Below, piece by piece: positions 34,530 to 46,506 of a stretch of DNA of 64,000 nt; the stretch's first letter is position 1; each line of letters begins with the position of its first letter. The notes beneath the pieces were generated by a model that was given only the letters and a program-made list of their open reading frames with translations, was not told the DNA's origin and did no database searches. The position numbers and the translations under genes were made by a program. The stretch comes from Bombyx mori (Eukaryota; Arthropoda; Insecta; Lepidoptera; Bombycidae), in assembly GCF_030269925.1 (NCBI RefSeq), contig NC_085119.1:12373001-12437000 (forward strand), in the 5' to 3' direction.

Positions 34530-35689
34530 GCTACTTATTCCGATGAAAAATGAAAATATTTTTGAAAACGTATCTACTGTGTACAAACAACGTGGTGTTT
34601 CGCACAAGCCATAAGTCCTTGTGGAAGTGAATGTAGTTCTTTGTCCTGTTTGTATATGGAGGTTGTATCGTTTAGGGGGTGTTTGCTCGCGAGATGGCAC
34701 CAGTGATGCGGTGATGCTGGCGGCTCCACGTCGTCTGGAACTATTCATTCGATCCCTGACGTACACACCGCAAAAATGTTTGAAGTTATAACGTATGCGT
34801 ACAAACCACAATGAAATAATTTTATACTTTATTCATCTGATAAACTTACTTAATTTTCGTAGTCGCCGGTACGTATCTAATATGAAAATGAATGTTTGTG
34901 TATTGGTTTGTTTGGAAGCGTTCGTTTTTTTATCCGAAAACTTAGTACTGTTGTTGCTTGCAAAGAAGTTTTTGCCATATCATCAACTTATAACAAGGAG
35001 CGCGGGTACTTTTCGGCGGTAGTCACAGCGCAGGTATAGCCGAGCTTCATAAGTAACCAATAAAATTTCCGATTCCATTTTGTTCGTTAATCCAGTGCCG
35101 TTTATCCGAAAGACAATTAATTATAAATAATCAAGATCAAAAATGATAAAATATTTTTCAGTACGTATTTTATTTCGTAATGAATTTGCCGACGTTACCA
35201 TGTATCTGACCAAGTACTTAGGGGGTTCATCCCTCTATTCAAACAAAAGTTAATGAGGCGTACGACCTACACAGTATACCCGTACCGCTCTCGTGGGATT
35301 CACACATGTCTGCGATATATTGTAATTATAACATATTCACGAGAATTTCAACAACACGATTTTCCAAATGTATAATTTTTAGATCTTTGCAATTTCAATG
35401 TTTGTAGATTTTATACGCGAAAAAAACCAGACAATTTGGGATAATAGAAATATTAGAATACTTCTTCGCCTAATCTGTATAGTGTATTTTCAAATGAGGT
35501 TTAGGAAAGGAAGATGTTGGCATTACGGATCACCCAGTTCTATATGTACAAAAATAGCTCTATATTACGATTACCATAAGATTAACTCGTGATTAAGCCA
35601 TGTTATTATGTACTCAATAAAATATAGTTTTTTATTCAAGTACACAATTATAGGCATTTAAATTATTAAAGAAAGCGTACACACAGTCA
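34530..35689. other. No gene seen
   Basis: AT-rich, with only short frames and no recognised repeat. Confidence 0.5.
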
Positions 35690-36076
35690 TCTAATATATA
35701 AAATTCTCGTGTCACAATGTTCGTTCCCATACTCCTCCGAAACCGCTTGACCGATTCTCATGAAATTTTTTATGCATATTCAGTAAGCCTGAGAATCGGC
35801 TACTATCTATTTTTTATACCCCTAAGTGATTAGGGTTGTCCACCCCTAACATATTTTTTTTTATTTGGACATTTTTTTTTGTTATAATGAGGTATTATGT
35901 GGTTGAATGAGGTTTTGTTATTTTTATTATATATTCCCTCATCGTTCACAGCACTACATACCTCTTTTACTCATTTACTACATCCTTACACACTTACAAT
36001 AAGTTTTTTTTTTTCTACACTAGAAATTCCCTAGAAATCTTATATATGGGAAAACAATGTTTGCCGGGTCAGCTAG
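35690..36076 (+). mobile_element. Non-autonomous Helitron
   Basis: Begins TCTAATATATAAAATTCTCG after an A and ends TTGCCGGGTCAGCTAG before a T. It is 387 bp, with the internal CCGAAACCGCTTGACCGATT motif common to this family, and no coding content. Confidence 0.8.
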
Positions 36077-37545
36077 TATAACTATATGACTGTGTGTAAG
36101 AACATAGATTTCTTATTGTTAAGATGTTAAATACGATAGTATTATTTAAAACAATATTAAAACAGGAATATAATGCCATTTTCATGCCTCTTAAGAGTCA
36201 TACTTTAAAATATTATATATTATATTTATGTTACGCACTAAATTTATACACAGACATTATGAATGCTTATCAAGAGGTTAATTTAATGGTAAGTTCAAGA
36301 ACATGTGAACTACGTGATATTGCCGTTAATGAGTGAAATCAAACAATTGAATACTAATGAGATATGTTGTGTTTGCAATTTTAGCTTTCAACAATGAATT
36401 GAATATTCAACAAAATAATGTTTCAGATTTTATTCTCATTGTCTCGTGGATTTGAATGTACTTTTGATGCAACAGAATATTTAATAATTTTTAAAAACTA
36501 GTTTTACTGACTAGTTACAGATGTCCGTTCAATAAATGAGAAAGACATTATACAAGTTGACAATTGTTTTGAATTTTCTCAAAAATCTAATACTACTACT
36601 ATAATACTAAAAAAGTAGTCAAAAACTTACTCAAAAATAAGCTGTATATTTTTGTATAAATATTTTTTCTTCAATAATCGATTTGTCTTTCATGACTGAA
36701 TCTCGGAATTTGTGTTTTTAGAAACTCACCTACCTCGGGAGCCAGCGCCGAGTATCACGTGCTTATCCACCTTACTGGCGCGTAAATCGGGATGCTAAGA
36801 ATGTTTTACGAGGTTCTATTCAATACTGAAAGCGTAAGCCTCTTTCAGAATCCCAGACGTTCTTATAAAGGCTTTAATCCCGCCTTGGAAATGTGCTGAT
36901 GCGCGACAATGCATCATCTCTTCATATTGCTTATGAGGGAAAAAATCTCAATAAATCTGTCGCAAAAAATATTTATTATTGACAATATACAAGCTGTCGC
37001 GATTGACGGAGTGGATTTTTTATTTCTTTGTAATGGTACTCACAACGATTTGGTACATCACAATGAATGTATAAATATTTGACGATCGATACCTATAAAT
37101 TTGAGACGAACGTGCAATAATTTATGTTGGCATCGGTGGTTATTGTCTGACAAACAACGCACGGGCTCGCGGCCAAATTTATATTCCAACTTCGGCTCGA
37201 ACAAGGGCCGCCCGCAGAATCGCCTTTCAGACTGAAACCGATAAACAACTTACTAAGCAAAACTGATACAAATGAGCGTAAATAACAGAGGGCCCGATAC
37301 TTATTCTTTGTTTGGAGTTCGCTGTTTATTTAGCTTGGAGTTTCGGATCCAGTGTGGATGCATTTGTAGCGAAGTATTTTGATTAAATAAAACGCAAGTA
37401 TACGAGTGAATTCGTAGTCCGCTTGGAATATTATGTTAAGCAAACAACCTCTCGAGGACGGACGTGCATAGATGCAGTTAGCTCTCCAATGGGAACAATT
37501 TCAGTTCACCTTTGGGCAATTTTTACAACTTTTTGTTTTTATTTT
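36077..37545. other. No gene seen; GC-richer patches at 36730-36930 and 37130-37260
   Basis: The first patch includes a CACGTG E-box (about 36756). Both patches stand out from AT-rich flanks but contain no recognised repeat and no supported exon. Confidence 0.35.
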
Positions 37546-37988
37546 GTTTTTTTTATTGCCTAGATGTGTGAACGAGCTCACAGCCCACCTAGTGTTAAGC
37601 GGTTACTGGAACCCATAGACATCTACAACGTAAATACGCCACACACCTTGAGATATAAGTTCCAAGGTCTCAACATAGTTACAACGGCCACTCCACCCCT
37701 CAAACCGAAACGCATCACTGCTTCACGGCAGAAACAGGCAGGGCGGTGGTACCTACCCGTGCGGACTCTCAAGAGGTCCTACCACCAGTAATTACGCAAA
37801 TTATAATTTTGCGGGTTTGATTTTTATTACACGATGTTATGTTATTCCTTCAACGTGGAAGTCAATCGTGACATTTGTTAAGTACGTATTTCATTAGAAA
37901 AATTGGTACCCGCCTGCGGGATTCGAACGCCGTTGCACCGCTATATGCGAATGCACTGGACGTCCTATCCTTTAGGCCACGACGACTT
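37546..37988 (-). mobile_element. Bm1 SINE, full length
   Basis: From the poly-T and TATTGCCTAGATGTGTGAAC to the tRNA-like head GCGGGATTCGAACGCCG and GGCCACGACGACTT. It carries an extra GTTAT in TTATGTTATTCC. Confidence 0.9.
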
Positions 37989-38540
37989 TTATTTCTATCG
38001 TCGTTATAACTTGATTCATTTTTCTTATCATTACTGCTACTCACAATAATGGAACCGCAGAGTCTGACAGCACTTACCGGTATATTTCTTTTACTTGAAT
38101 ACAATTAAAACGAATTGTAATTACTGAACTCGTGAAAGCTATTAACGTTTTTAACTTTGTACTCATGTTAAATCCAGAATAATCAAATTGTAAATTAATT
38201 GATATAAATGTAACGTTCTGTCCCGATGTCTCCTTTTTTTTTAAATTCTCATAGTAGATGTAGGCAGTAAACAGATAGAAATTTTAAAAGAAACGAAATT
38301 AGGGTGATTTCAAATAGGGACGGACCCGAAATGCTTGAGGCGAGCCATTTTGGCTGCATCCCAGACACGTTTTGCATTTTATTCAAACGTTGACGTGAAG
38401 GATAGAGTCTTATTATTTTACTACTTTGACGTGAGCTGAATCTACCTGTGTAAGATAGGTCTTTCTTCACTTCTTATGATTCTTTATGATAAAATTCAGT
38501 TGCGACTCGAAGCGGTTAAAGAAAAGTGCAAACTTTTAAC
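37989..38540. other. No gene seen
   Basis: Minus frames at 37862-38104 and 38249-38470 lack motifs; the first runs out of the SINE. Confidence 0.45.
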
Positions 38541-38570
38541 ATTACCGTAGCTATGGTAAGTAAGGGTACA

Positions 38571-38614
38571 GTTGCCATGGCAACGATTGCTATAACAACG
38601 GTTACCATGGCAAT
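38571..38614. promoter_or_regulatory. Pair of RFX X-box-like sites
   Basis: GTTGCCATGGCAAC at 38571-38584 is a perfect palindrome and matches the RFX dimer site (GTTRCC-AT-GGYAAC). GTTACCATGGCAAT at 38601-38614 matches except the last base. Their starts are 30 bp apart. A weaker ATTACC...GGTAAG pair of half-sites starts at 38541, again 30 bp upstream. RFX factors control ciliary genes in sensory neurons and testis. The target gene is unknown. Confidence 0.45.
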
Positions 38615-39821
38615 TTTTTTAGCGTGGACAAGCGTGGGTAATTTTGTGAATCGTTTGTTTAGTTTTTGAATGATGACTGCGTAGATATAAGGCTTAAAAA
38701 ATATAACACTACAGAGAGCGACAGATATAAATAAAGTAAAGAGAAATAGGGGTAAATTTTAATTAATCGCGTTTATGTTAACGAAGCTATCATATCATTA
38801 AAACTTTGTTTTAAATAGGGATTTACGTAGATAATTTGAATGAACAAAAACCCATTAAACAATGCTATCAATATTAATAAGCCACACGAATATTTTTACC
38901 AATACCTTCATCGCAGTGCCCCCAGTTAAAGTTCCGGTACATATTAATAATAATAATAAGCCCATTTTATTTCCAAACACAAATAGAAAAAAGAAAAAAA
39001 AAGAAAAAACACCTTATCAAATAAAAATTACAAAATTACATATTACATATTACAACATGAATATCAATAATTGACTTATTTAATTTGATCAGTAACATTC
39101 TACGCATCCCAAAGCGCGGGTGATTTATTACATAAATCTTTGCATGTTAGAATGAGTTAAGCTTAGATAACGTTCCGATGTATAATCTGTGGCGCCGAAA
39201 CTGCGGAACACGTATTAATTGATAAGGTAATGCAAATATTAATCGATTTCCTTTGTATGGACATATGTATTATATATTTTATGTCCTCTATGCTTTCTCC
39301 TAATCTTCTGATTGTGATGAAACTATGTTTCTATGCGCACAAAAACTACAAAAAAAAAAAAAAAACGGTCAACGAGCACTACTGCAACCGCACCGACACT
39401 TCTCTTGCAGCAACCTTACGCACAACCCCTGTGTACCTGTATATTGTCACGGCCGTTATTTCAGATATAATTTGGAAAGAAAAATAAAACATTCATTTCG
39501 TTTGTACACCACTGCTTGCCTCCTCTTCCTCGCCAACACTATGCGCTGTTGAGATTTCAAGGAAGATTACTGCCGTAGACCGTTCACGTAGGATAGGTGA
39601 CGCGCGTGTAGCTTCAACAAACAAGTGTATCTCATACAGCAAACGATGGTCGAACGAAATGATATCTTTGCTACGTGCCTTCACTAGTCTGAACAAAAAT
39701 GTGGCGGTTTATTTTGTTACTCAACAAGTGTGTACAGTGAGTACAAAGCGTAAATATATGTATATTAAAAGTACTCCAAGTACATTGTCTTCTGTCTGCT
39801 TTTGTGGTGAAAAAATGTTTA
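38615..39821. other. No gene seen
   Basis: AT-rich with A-runs at 38990-39010 and 39350-39365. The overlapping frames at 39230-39552 are poly-Lys and low-complexity. Confidence 0.45.
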
Positions 39822-40071
39822 TCTATACTAATATATAAGTCTACAGTGGTTTTTACGGATGTTCCGTTAGAATTACTGAACCATACATCCGATTGACTTG
39901 AAACTTGGTATCCATGTAGAAAATACATGTACTTAATGGATAGGCTAATATGTATATGAGTATTAGACTCCCTACATCAGTTACGGGGGCGTTAATGATG
40001 AGAATCTTTGTGGGGGTGAGAAATAATAATGTTAATTTTAAATGCCCAGCGAAGCGGACGGGTACAGGTAG
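39822..40071 (+). mobile_element. Non-autonomous Helitron, 3' end mutated
   Basis: Begins TCTATACTAATATATAAGTC after an A and ends CAGCGAAGCGGACGGGTACA, followed by GTAG where CTAG is expected, then T. The inner CCGATTGACTTGAAACTTGG motif fits the family. Confidence 0.65.
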
Positions 40072-40458
40072 TTTATCTATATTTTTGTTCTAAAACATGA
40101 TTTATTGAATGTCACGTTCATTTCATAACATCCCTATCACAACGATCATTAGTAGTGTCGTGGGTAGGTACGTATCGTTTTTATTAAAGGCGTTGTTGGA
40201 GCAAATATTTCGCTTTCGTTTTTCGCAATAACATATTTAATCACGGAGTTGAAGCGAAAGTACCAGTTGCCGTGCGAGTACGTGCTTCACATACAGTGAT
40301 CGAGTGATACGTCTGTATTGTTGCCTGGCAGTGATTTATTGTCGTGGATAAGGACAGGGGAAAATAAAATTGTAATCGCACATAAATATTTATTTACCTT
40401 TTTTTTCTTAGCTGATCGTTGGTGGCCTATGGGGCTGTTCCCACTAAACGAGAACCGG

Positions 40459-40940
40459 CAGGTGAGGAAATTACGGGCTCAACCTGAGAGAATTGCTAAC
40501 TAACACTGACTAAAGCAAAGAGCACTGCTTCACTAAATCTACGTCCGGATTGGAATCGCGACCCACTGAGAAGATCCGGCGAAATACTCAGTGGGTTGTG
40601 TCTATGGGCTAGTTCGCACGATGAATTCTTGAACCGGTGCTTCAATAACCTAAAAGCACCGAGAACAGGTCCAGTGGATCCGACAAGACATGTTTTGGGC
40701 GACGGTTGTCTTGCTTTGCCCCTGGGTCGAATATGTAATTAGCGGCGGCTACGATAGGAGGGTTATCATATCGCGCCGCTTAAACAAAGCGATCTGACGT
40801 TTCCTTAAGATACGTATCGGTTTTAGATTTAGATCAACATTCCTAACATACCACGGTCCTCTGACGGCTATCCTGCAGAAACCGGATTGGATGACCTGGA
40901 GAGAGTTATTGTGTTTTTTGGTTAAGAACATCTTTCACTA
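40459..40940 (-). mobile_element. Jockey-like LINE, 3' part with reverse transcriptase remnant
   Basis: The minus frame 40749-40931 reads SLQVIQSGFCRIAVRGPWYV then RNVDL, which parallels the SLQSRFCRLAVGAPWFVRNV of the better copy at 51077-51496. The 3' UTR block (GAAGATCCGGCGAAATACTC) lies on its left. Frameshifts make it inactive. Confidence 0.75.
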
Positions 40941-41308
40941 TGAAATTCTTGTTCGATCTTAAAATTTTACGATCGTGATCTGTAAGGTCAGAACGCGATT
41001 TCCTCAAGGCGCCTCGCAATTCTCGATTTCGTAAGACCGCACCGGTGCCGATGAGTCACGAGGGAAGGTGAGGCCCACCGACGCTCCGTGCTTAGACAAG
41101 AACAATGCAACCTGCACCCACACGGATACAGTAATCAAATAGTTTTGCCATGACCCTTGATGTCGTTTTTGTGATATTTGTTATTTAATTATTACATTTT
41201 ATTTTTATTTTCTAGGTGCATTAACAACCGCACGTATCTTGGTTCCTTAACGCATGACTTGATTTCCATCTTTAATATAAAAGAGTGAAGTCTCAACTGG
41301 GGTGTATA
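40941..41308. other. No gene seen
   Basis: The GC-richer stretch 40980-41130 may be more of the adjoining LINE but cannot be matched to the other copies here. Confidence 0.35.
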
Positions 41309-41501
41309 GCCCACTGAGTTTCTCGCCGGATTTTCTCAGTGGGTCGCATTTCCGATCCGGTGGTAGATTCTGCGAAGCACGGCTCTTGCTAGGGTTTGTG
41401 TTAGCAACGTCATCAGGTTTGAGCCCCGCAAGCTCGCCTACTAGTTAACGCGACGCTGATATAGCCTTTCAAGGCTATCAGCTTAAGAAGGAAAAAATGG
41501 G
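41309..41501 (+). mobile_element. Jockey-like LINE 3' UTR
   Basis: CCCACTGAGTTTCTCGCCGG through CTTTCAAGGCTATCAGCTTA and an A-rich tail. Well preserved. Confidence 0.8.
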
Positions 41502-43083
41502 GTGTATAATTGATACCCTTGAAAACGGAACGCGTCTCCTTCGCGGCAGAACTAAGTAGGGTGGTAAGAGCTAGTTCGAGCTTACGATAAGCCCTATCAG
41601 TTAATGCGTCTTGGCGATTACTATTCGTTGCTAAAAATCAGAACACGGTGTTGCTCCACTAGGACCACGCCGCCATATTTGTATAAAACGATTATTTGTA
41701 TACCTCTCTAACAGTTTTTCTACTGACTACTTCGCCGCAGGGCGATGGTAAACTCCATTCAGGATAACAATACGTCTTTCCAACAACAAAAACCGCTCAA
41801 AGCAAGGCGTATTCATAACATGCAAATGCGATACTCCAAAATATGAAGCAGATCATATTTTTGAGTGTTACAAACGATGGCTACCCATTTCTAACCGAAT
41901 CGGTTATGTATGCGACAATGAAATCGACTTTTCTCTCTGTCGAGCGTGAAATTTATTTCAATTATATTTCACAGCAGATTATGTGTAATGTAATTGTGTG
42001 GCCTCTGAAGGTGAAATTGAATGAATAAATTTCGTACAATCCTGTTTCGTGTAACGTATATTTCCGATGCTAAGGGCGAAGTTATTTAATTTTGGGATGA
42101 AACATGGGGCAAGTATTTTGTGTCATAAGATAAATAACAATCGCGCTGCTCTTTTGAAAAAAATATATGCTTAGAGTTTAAAAATAGAGTTATTAATAAA
42201 CATTTTAATAAAATATAATATGAATAATCACTATTTAATACACCGAGTAATAGTCGTGACCTTATTTCGTACTTCGGATATTGTTAAATGAATAAGATGA
42301 GATTGAACCACAAATAGTTTTGTCATATCAACGATTCGCGAATTCAAAACATTAACCAGTCGTATGATAAATTGTTAAATGTTTTAATTAATTTATGCAC
42401 GGTAGATATTACACCAATAAAAAGAATAGGGTGTATTTTTATTATTTCATCAAATAAACATAATGAAAAAAGTTGTTGAATACACAAATAAAAAAAGATT
42501 ATTATTAAAGAAAAGGAAAGATTATTATTATTAAAGAGCCGCGTAATCATAATGAATTCCAAATTATAACGCGCCAGTTCAAGATACTTCATAGACTAAT
42601 GTTTGTCAGAATGTAACAGGAATTATAATGAAGGCTTGTGATATATTACAAGTGGAAACAGGAGCATCGTCTGAGGGTCGCGGACCGCAAGGTATTGTTG
42701 TATGTGGATCAATGGCGTCCGTGCCAGACAAAGGACACGGGAATATTGTTTGTCACAAAATTTATTGCGCGATGGGGTGAGGGGGCGGGGGTGTAGTCAG
42801 CGTTTGTTGTTGTAAATACCGTGCAGGTGCAAAGGCAATTCACAAGCCGTCGTGATCATATTAATATATCAGGTATCATTTACGGTTAGACTCTCAATTG
42901 TCGCTTGTCTAACGTATACTTACGTTATGGTAATTTCTTTCTTTGTCATTTTATTTTCAGCATGGCAATATTTCGAGGAGATTTTATACGGAGCGGAATA
43001 AGATCAGGTTTTGTTTACTTAACATTTTAATCAACTGCAATGAATTTAAACGAAACGAATAAGTGAGATGAAATTAAATAATG
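41502..43083. other. No gene seen
   Basis: No coding sense. A G-rich run (GGGGTGAGGGGGCGGGGGTG) at 42774-42793 could form a quadruplex on the plus strand. Confidence 0.4.
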
Positions 43084-43264
43084 TATTTTTTAATTGCCCT
43101 TGTAGGCAAATGAGCATACGGCTCACCTGATGGTGAGTGGTTACCGTCGTTCATGGACGTCTGCAATGCCAGACACAGAGCCAAGCCGTTTAATACTCTC
43201 CACAAGCCTCGTTTGAAGAAGTACAATGTCCCAGTAAATTTTTACTGAGACTTCAATGGGTTTC
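43084..43264 (-). mobile_element. CR1-like LINE 3' end fused to a Bm1 tail
   Basis: TAATTGCCCTTGTAGGCAAA through AATGCCAGACACAGAGCCAA, ending CTCCACAAGCCTCG. The minus frame ends RLGSVSGIADVHERR, the C-terminus of the LINE reverse transcriptase. The next bases belong to Bm1 in the opposite orientation. Confidence 0.75.
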
Positions 43265-43507
43265 CTGGAAGAATCTTGTGAGTTCGCGCGGGTAAGTACC
43301 ACCGCCCTGCCTATTTCTGCCGTGAAGCAGTAATACGTTTCGGTTTGCAAGGTAGGGCAGTCGTTGTAACTATATTTGAGACCTTAGAACTTATGTCTCA
43401 AGGTGGGTGGCGCATTTACGTTGTAGATGTCTATGGGCTCCAGTAACCGCTTAACACCAGGTGGGCTGTGAGATCGTCCACCCATCAATGCAAAAAAAAA
43501 AAAAAAA
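43265..43507 (+). mobile_element. Bm1 SINE, short form
   Basis: From CTTGTGAGTTCGCGCGGGTA to the A-tail. It begins close to the usual short-form boundary, directly abutting the LINE end. Confidence 0.88.
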
Positions 43508-44234
43508 CCGAGATATTACATTCAGTGATTTTGTTATATATTAACAGACTTACTTAAGTCAAAACCTGAAGAAACAATTAATTAACAAAATAAACTAAAT
43601 TACTCGTACACAACTTCGCTCTTCACGGTTCCCGCCAAAATGTCTCTTCTCTTATTTTTAAACTTACATTGACATTTTTTAAAACAAGCAAATATCATTG
43701 CAAGCTTTATTTGACGATAAACAGTATCAATAGTGCGTTGACCCCGCACATAAGCTTAGGGTGCAGCGTGTGTTGCCCTCACAAGTCTATTTGACTGAAA
43801 GGGATATTGAAGCGAAGACATACATTTGAATAAGAGACGTTGGAAATGTAGATGGTTTCAGTTCTGTGAGTGAATAACACCGTGTTATTCACTTATGTGT
43901 TATGTTATATTCTGTTTTGAAATGTGAGAAGCATGAAAATATGTATTTTTGTTGAACAGAATAACAGCCAGAGAGAAAGAAGTTTTTGCATTGAAGATTT
44001 TATTTTGGTAAACTCCTTTGAAAATGCTGTGAGAGCTATTATGATTTTTTGCTTGAATATCCACTTAATTTCAGTAAATCGTATCTTAGCAAATCTTTTG
44101 GTTGATTGGACTAACTATGTATAATAAATGTTTTAAGTACTTCTAGATGTGTGTTAATAAATATCTCATGTCTTGGAGTCATCATTCGTCAATATACATA
44201 GAGCTAACATCATCTATTCTATTTATATTTCTAA
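43508..44234. other. No gene seen
   Basis: AT-rich. The palindromic ACACCGTGTTATTCAC near 43876 is not part of a known element to me. Confidence 0.45.
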
Positions 44235-44646
44235 CTAGCGGCCCGCTCCGGCTCCGCTCGGGTCTTTAACAAAAACTTCAACGATATTTGACGTTGTTAT
44301 ATTTTTTTAAATAAAATAATACTTATTGCGGCATAGCTATAATAGTTAGACATATGCTATCGCGAAACTTTTTGTAAATAATAATGTGTTCTACAAAGTC
44401 GTAGTACATTATTTTATTCATTTCGCAGGACACGCGATGTAAAGAATATTTTAGGTATTTTTTTACACCTTGGGTTACATTATTGGAGTTTTAGTAAATC
44501 CCTAATTTTTTCAAAAAAGATTTTAATCTATGTCACTCGGGAACAGTGTAGCTTCCAAACAGTGAAAGAATTTCTCAAATCGGTTCAGTAGTTTCGGAGC
44601 CTATTCAAAACAAACAAATCTTTCCTCTTTATAATATTAGTATAGA
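44235..44646 (-). mobile_element. Non-autonomous Helitron
   Basis: Minus strand TCTATACTAATATTATAAAG to GGAGCGGGCCGCTAG, placed between A (complement of 44647) and T (complement of 44234). Longer relative of 5675-5878. Confidence 0.8.
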
Positions 44647-45926
44647 TTACGATAACTATGTTTATTTTCAGTCATGATCGAACTAAAGACGCGTCAGACA
44701 CAAAACACAACCACGAGAGCCTATAGGAATGCATAATTATTGTAATAAGAAGTTCGAAAATATCTTAGACCCCAGGGAGCATTCTTTTCAGCATTAACAT
44801 ATTCTTATTGAATTATTCATGTGCATTTAATTGAATAACATTTAAATTCATTAGTCTGCTGTTATCTTGAGAGGCGGCGGACCTCGTTTTCTTTAACTAC
44901 ACTTTTGATGAGATATTAAATCCGTTGATGTCTTTTAACTACCTAATTAATGAGCGGAGATAAGTTTTGATTTCTGTTTAAAATTTTATGCGATGTTTTA
45001 ATTGAAAAAGAGATATTTTCTAATTTAGAGATTAGTACATTTCTTAATTTTATATATACGTATTTATATATGTTTTGTAATTTTGTAACCGTTTTATAAG
45101 TGACCGAATAAGTTCGTACCAATATGTAGGTAATTATATAATACATGTGTAGATCACATACTACCGTAGCGGTCAGTTACGTTACGAATGCGTAGCGCCT
45201 TAGTGATCGAGGCTACTTTGTCTTCTCTCAATGTCCAGTGCATTCGAAACTTTCGTACCAAAATAAATTAATTCTCAAGAACAGGGCGCTGCCCATTTAT
45301 TTCGCTCGGCAGAAAATTTTGAATTTCAGATCTGCGGGTGCACGAGACTACCGTTAATGGAGGAATAATGCCGCACTTTCGCAGACCGCGTAATGGAATC
45401 TCGAATATATCTAAATTCACATTATTATGACATCTAGAGTGCTTCTCGACAGTTCTCAAACTTTAGACAGACAGTAATTCAATTAAGTCGTTCCCTACAA
45501 TAATACAAGTATTTGAATTTCGGGAATCGAGTTTGCCAACATTGTATTGTATTAAAGAGGGGAAACAACAACAGTTACCTTTGTCGGTTGTGGTAACGGC
45601 AACCGATGTTTTAGAATAACTCTTGCCAAGTATTGTTGCTCGAATAATAGTTAGATTTATTCATGGATAGCTTTCGCTCCTGTTGTTAATGCTTCATACT
45701 TCCGCAGAACTGCATACAAGGTGTACTAAATTCAATGAGGTATTTGTTGCTAAATTAATTAATTGCATTCACAACATGTTTTCCGTTATCCTGTCATCCT
45801 GTCAGGAGTATTGTATGGTCGCATGGAAGGTACTACCATCGATTCTAATTCTGCTGCAAAGAAGCTCCGCGTCTCGGCCTGGAGAGTGGAAGAGTTGTTA
45901 TACAATACAATGGATACTTTCACCTA
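44647..45926. other. No gene seen
   Basis: AT-rich with no repeat recognised. Confidence 0.5.
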
Positions 45927-46246
45927 GTTTTTTATTTATTGCCCTTGTATGCAGACGAGCATACGGCTCACCTGAAGGTGAGTGGTTACCGTCGCCCATG
46001 GACCTTAGCAATGCCAGGGGCAGAGCCAGGCCGCTGCCTACCGCTTAATACTCTCCACAAGCCTCTTTTAAAGAAGGACATGTCATAGCGCTCGGGAAAC
46101 ACCGTGGATGGTATGTGGCAAAAAATACCTCTGGAAACGCACTGTCGATGAACGTAGCGGTTCCATATAATATGGATGAACTCTGCTCCGATGGCGGGAG
46201 GTGCAATGATAAAAAGGAGATGGGGGGGATCATCTCGAACAATTTC
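45927..46246 (-). mobile_element. CR1-like LINE 3' end with reverse transcriptase C-terminus
   Basis: The longest copy of this LINE end here. On the minus strand the sequence encodes a degraded C-terminal domain (GTATFIDSAFPEVFFATYHP, then PRCFPSAMTCPSLKEACGEY in shifted form) followed by the 3' end TACAAGGGCAATAAATAAA. Clade assignment (CR1-like) is from memory of lepidopteran LINEs. Confidence 0.7.
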
Positions 46247-46299
46247 AATTTCTCAATTTCTCAAGTAGGTTAGGGAAACTTACATTCTGACGATTTTAA

Positions 46300-46362
46300 G
46301 TTCCGGTAAGTACTTAACACCGTGTGGGTCGTGAGTTCGTTCAATCTTTAATACAAAAAAAA
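46300..46362 (+). mobile_element. Bm1 SINE tail fragment
   Basis: GTAAGTACTTAACACCGTGT, GGTCGTGAGTTCGTTCAATC and an A-run: the last 60 bases of Bm1. It lies head to head with the LINE end to its left. Confidence 0.65.
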
Positions 46363-46414
46363 ATTAGTTGGAAAAGTGATTTGAGACTTCCAAGTCTTGT
46401 CTCACCGTAGATGG

Positions 46415-46506
46415 CTACACCTTGAGAAATCTTTGGTTACAGTAATCACTTAACAACAGATAGGCTTGTAACGACTCTTCTGCCTAGCTACAGGAATAAA
46501 ATAAAA
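46415..46506 (+). mobile_element. CR1-like LINE 3' end, degenerate
   Basis: GTAATCACTTAACAACAGAT then CTCTTCTGCCTAGCTACAGG and AATAAAATAAAA. Confidence 0.45.

Noticed and set aside
36725..36790. Possible 52-bp minus-strand exon reading KVDKHVILGAGSR with a GTAGGTGAG donor.
   Set aside because: No family recognised, weak acceptor context and no neighbouring exons.
37120..37235. A GDSAGGP stretch on the minus strand, similar to the serine protease active-site motif, preceded by a possible splice acceptor (TTTCAG).
   Set aside because: The flanking residues do not resemble a trypsin-like domain, the frame is short, and no companion exon with His or Asp motifs was found.
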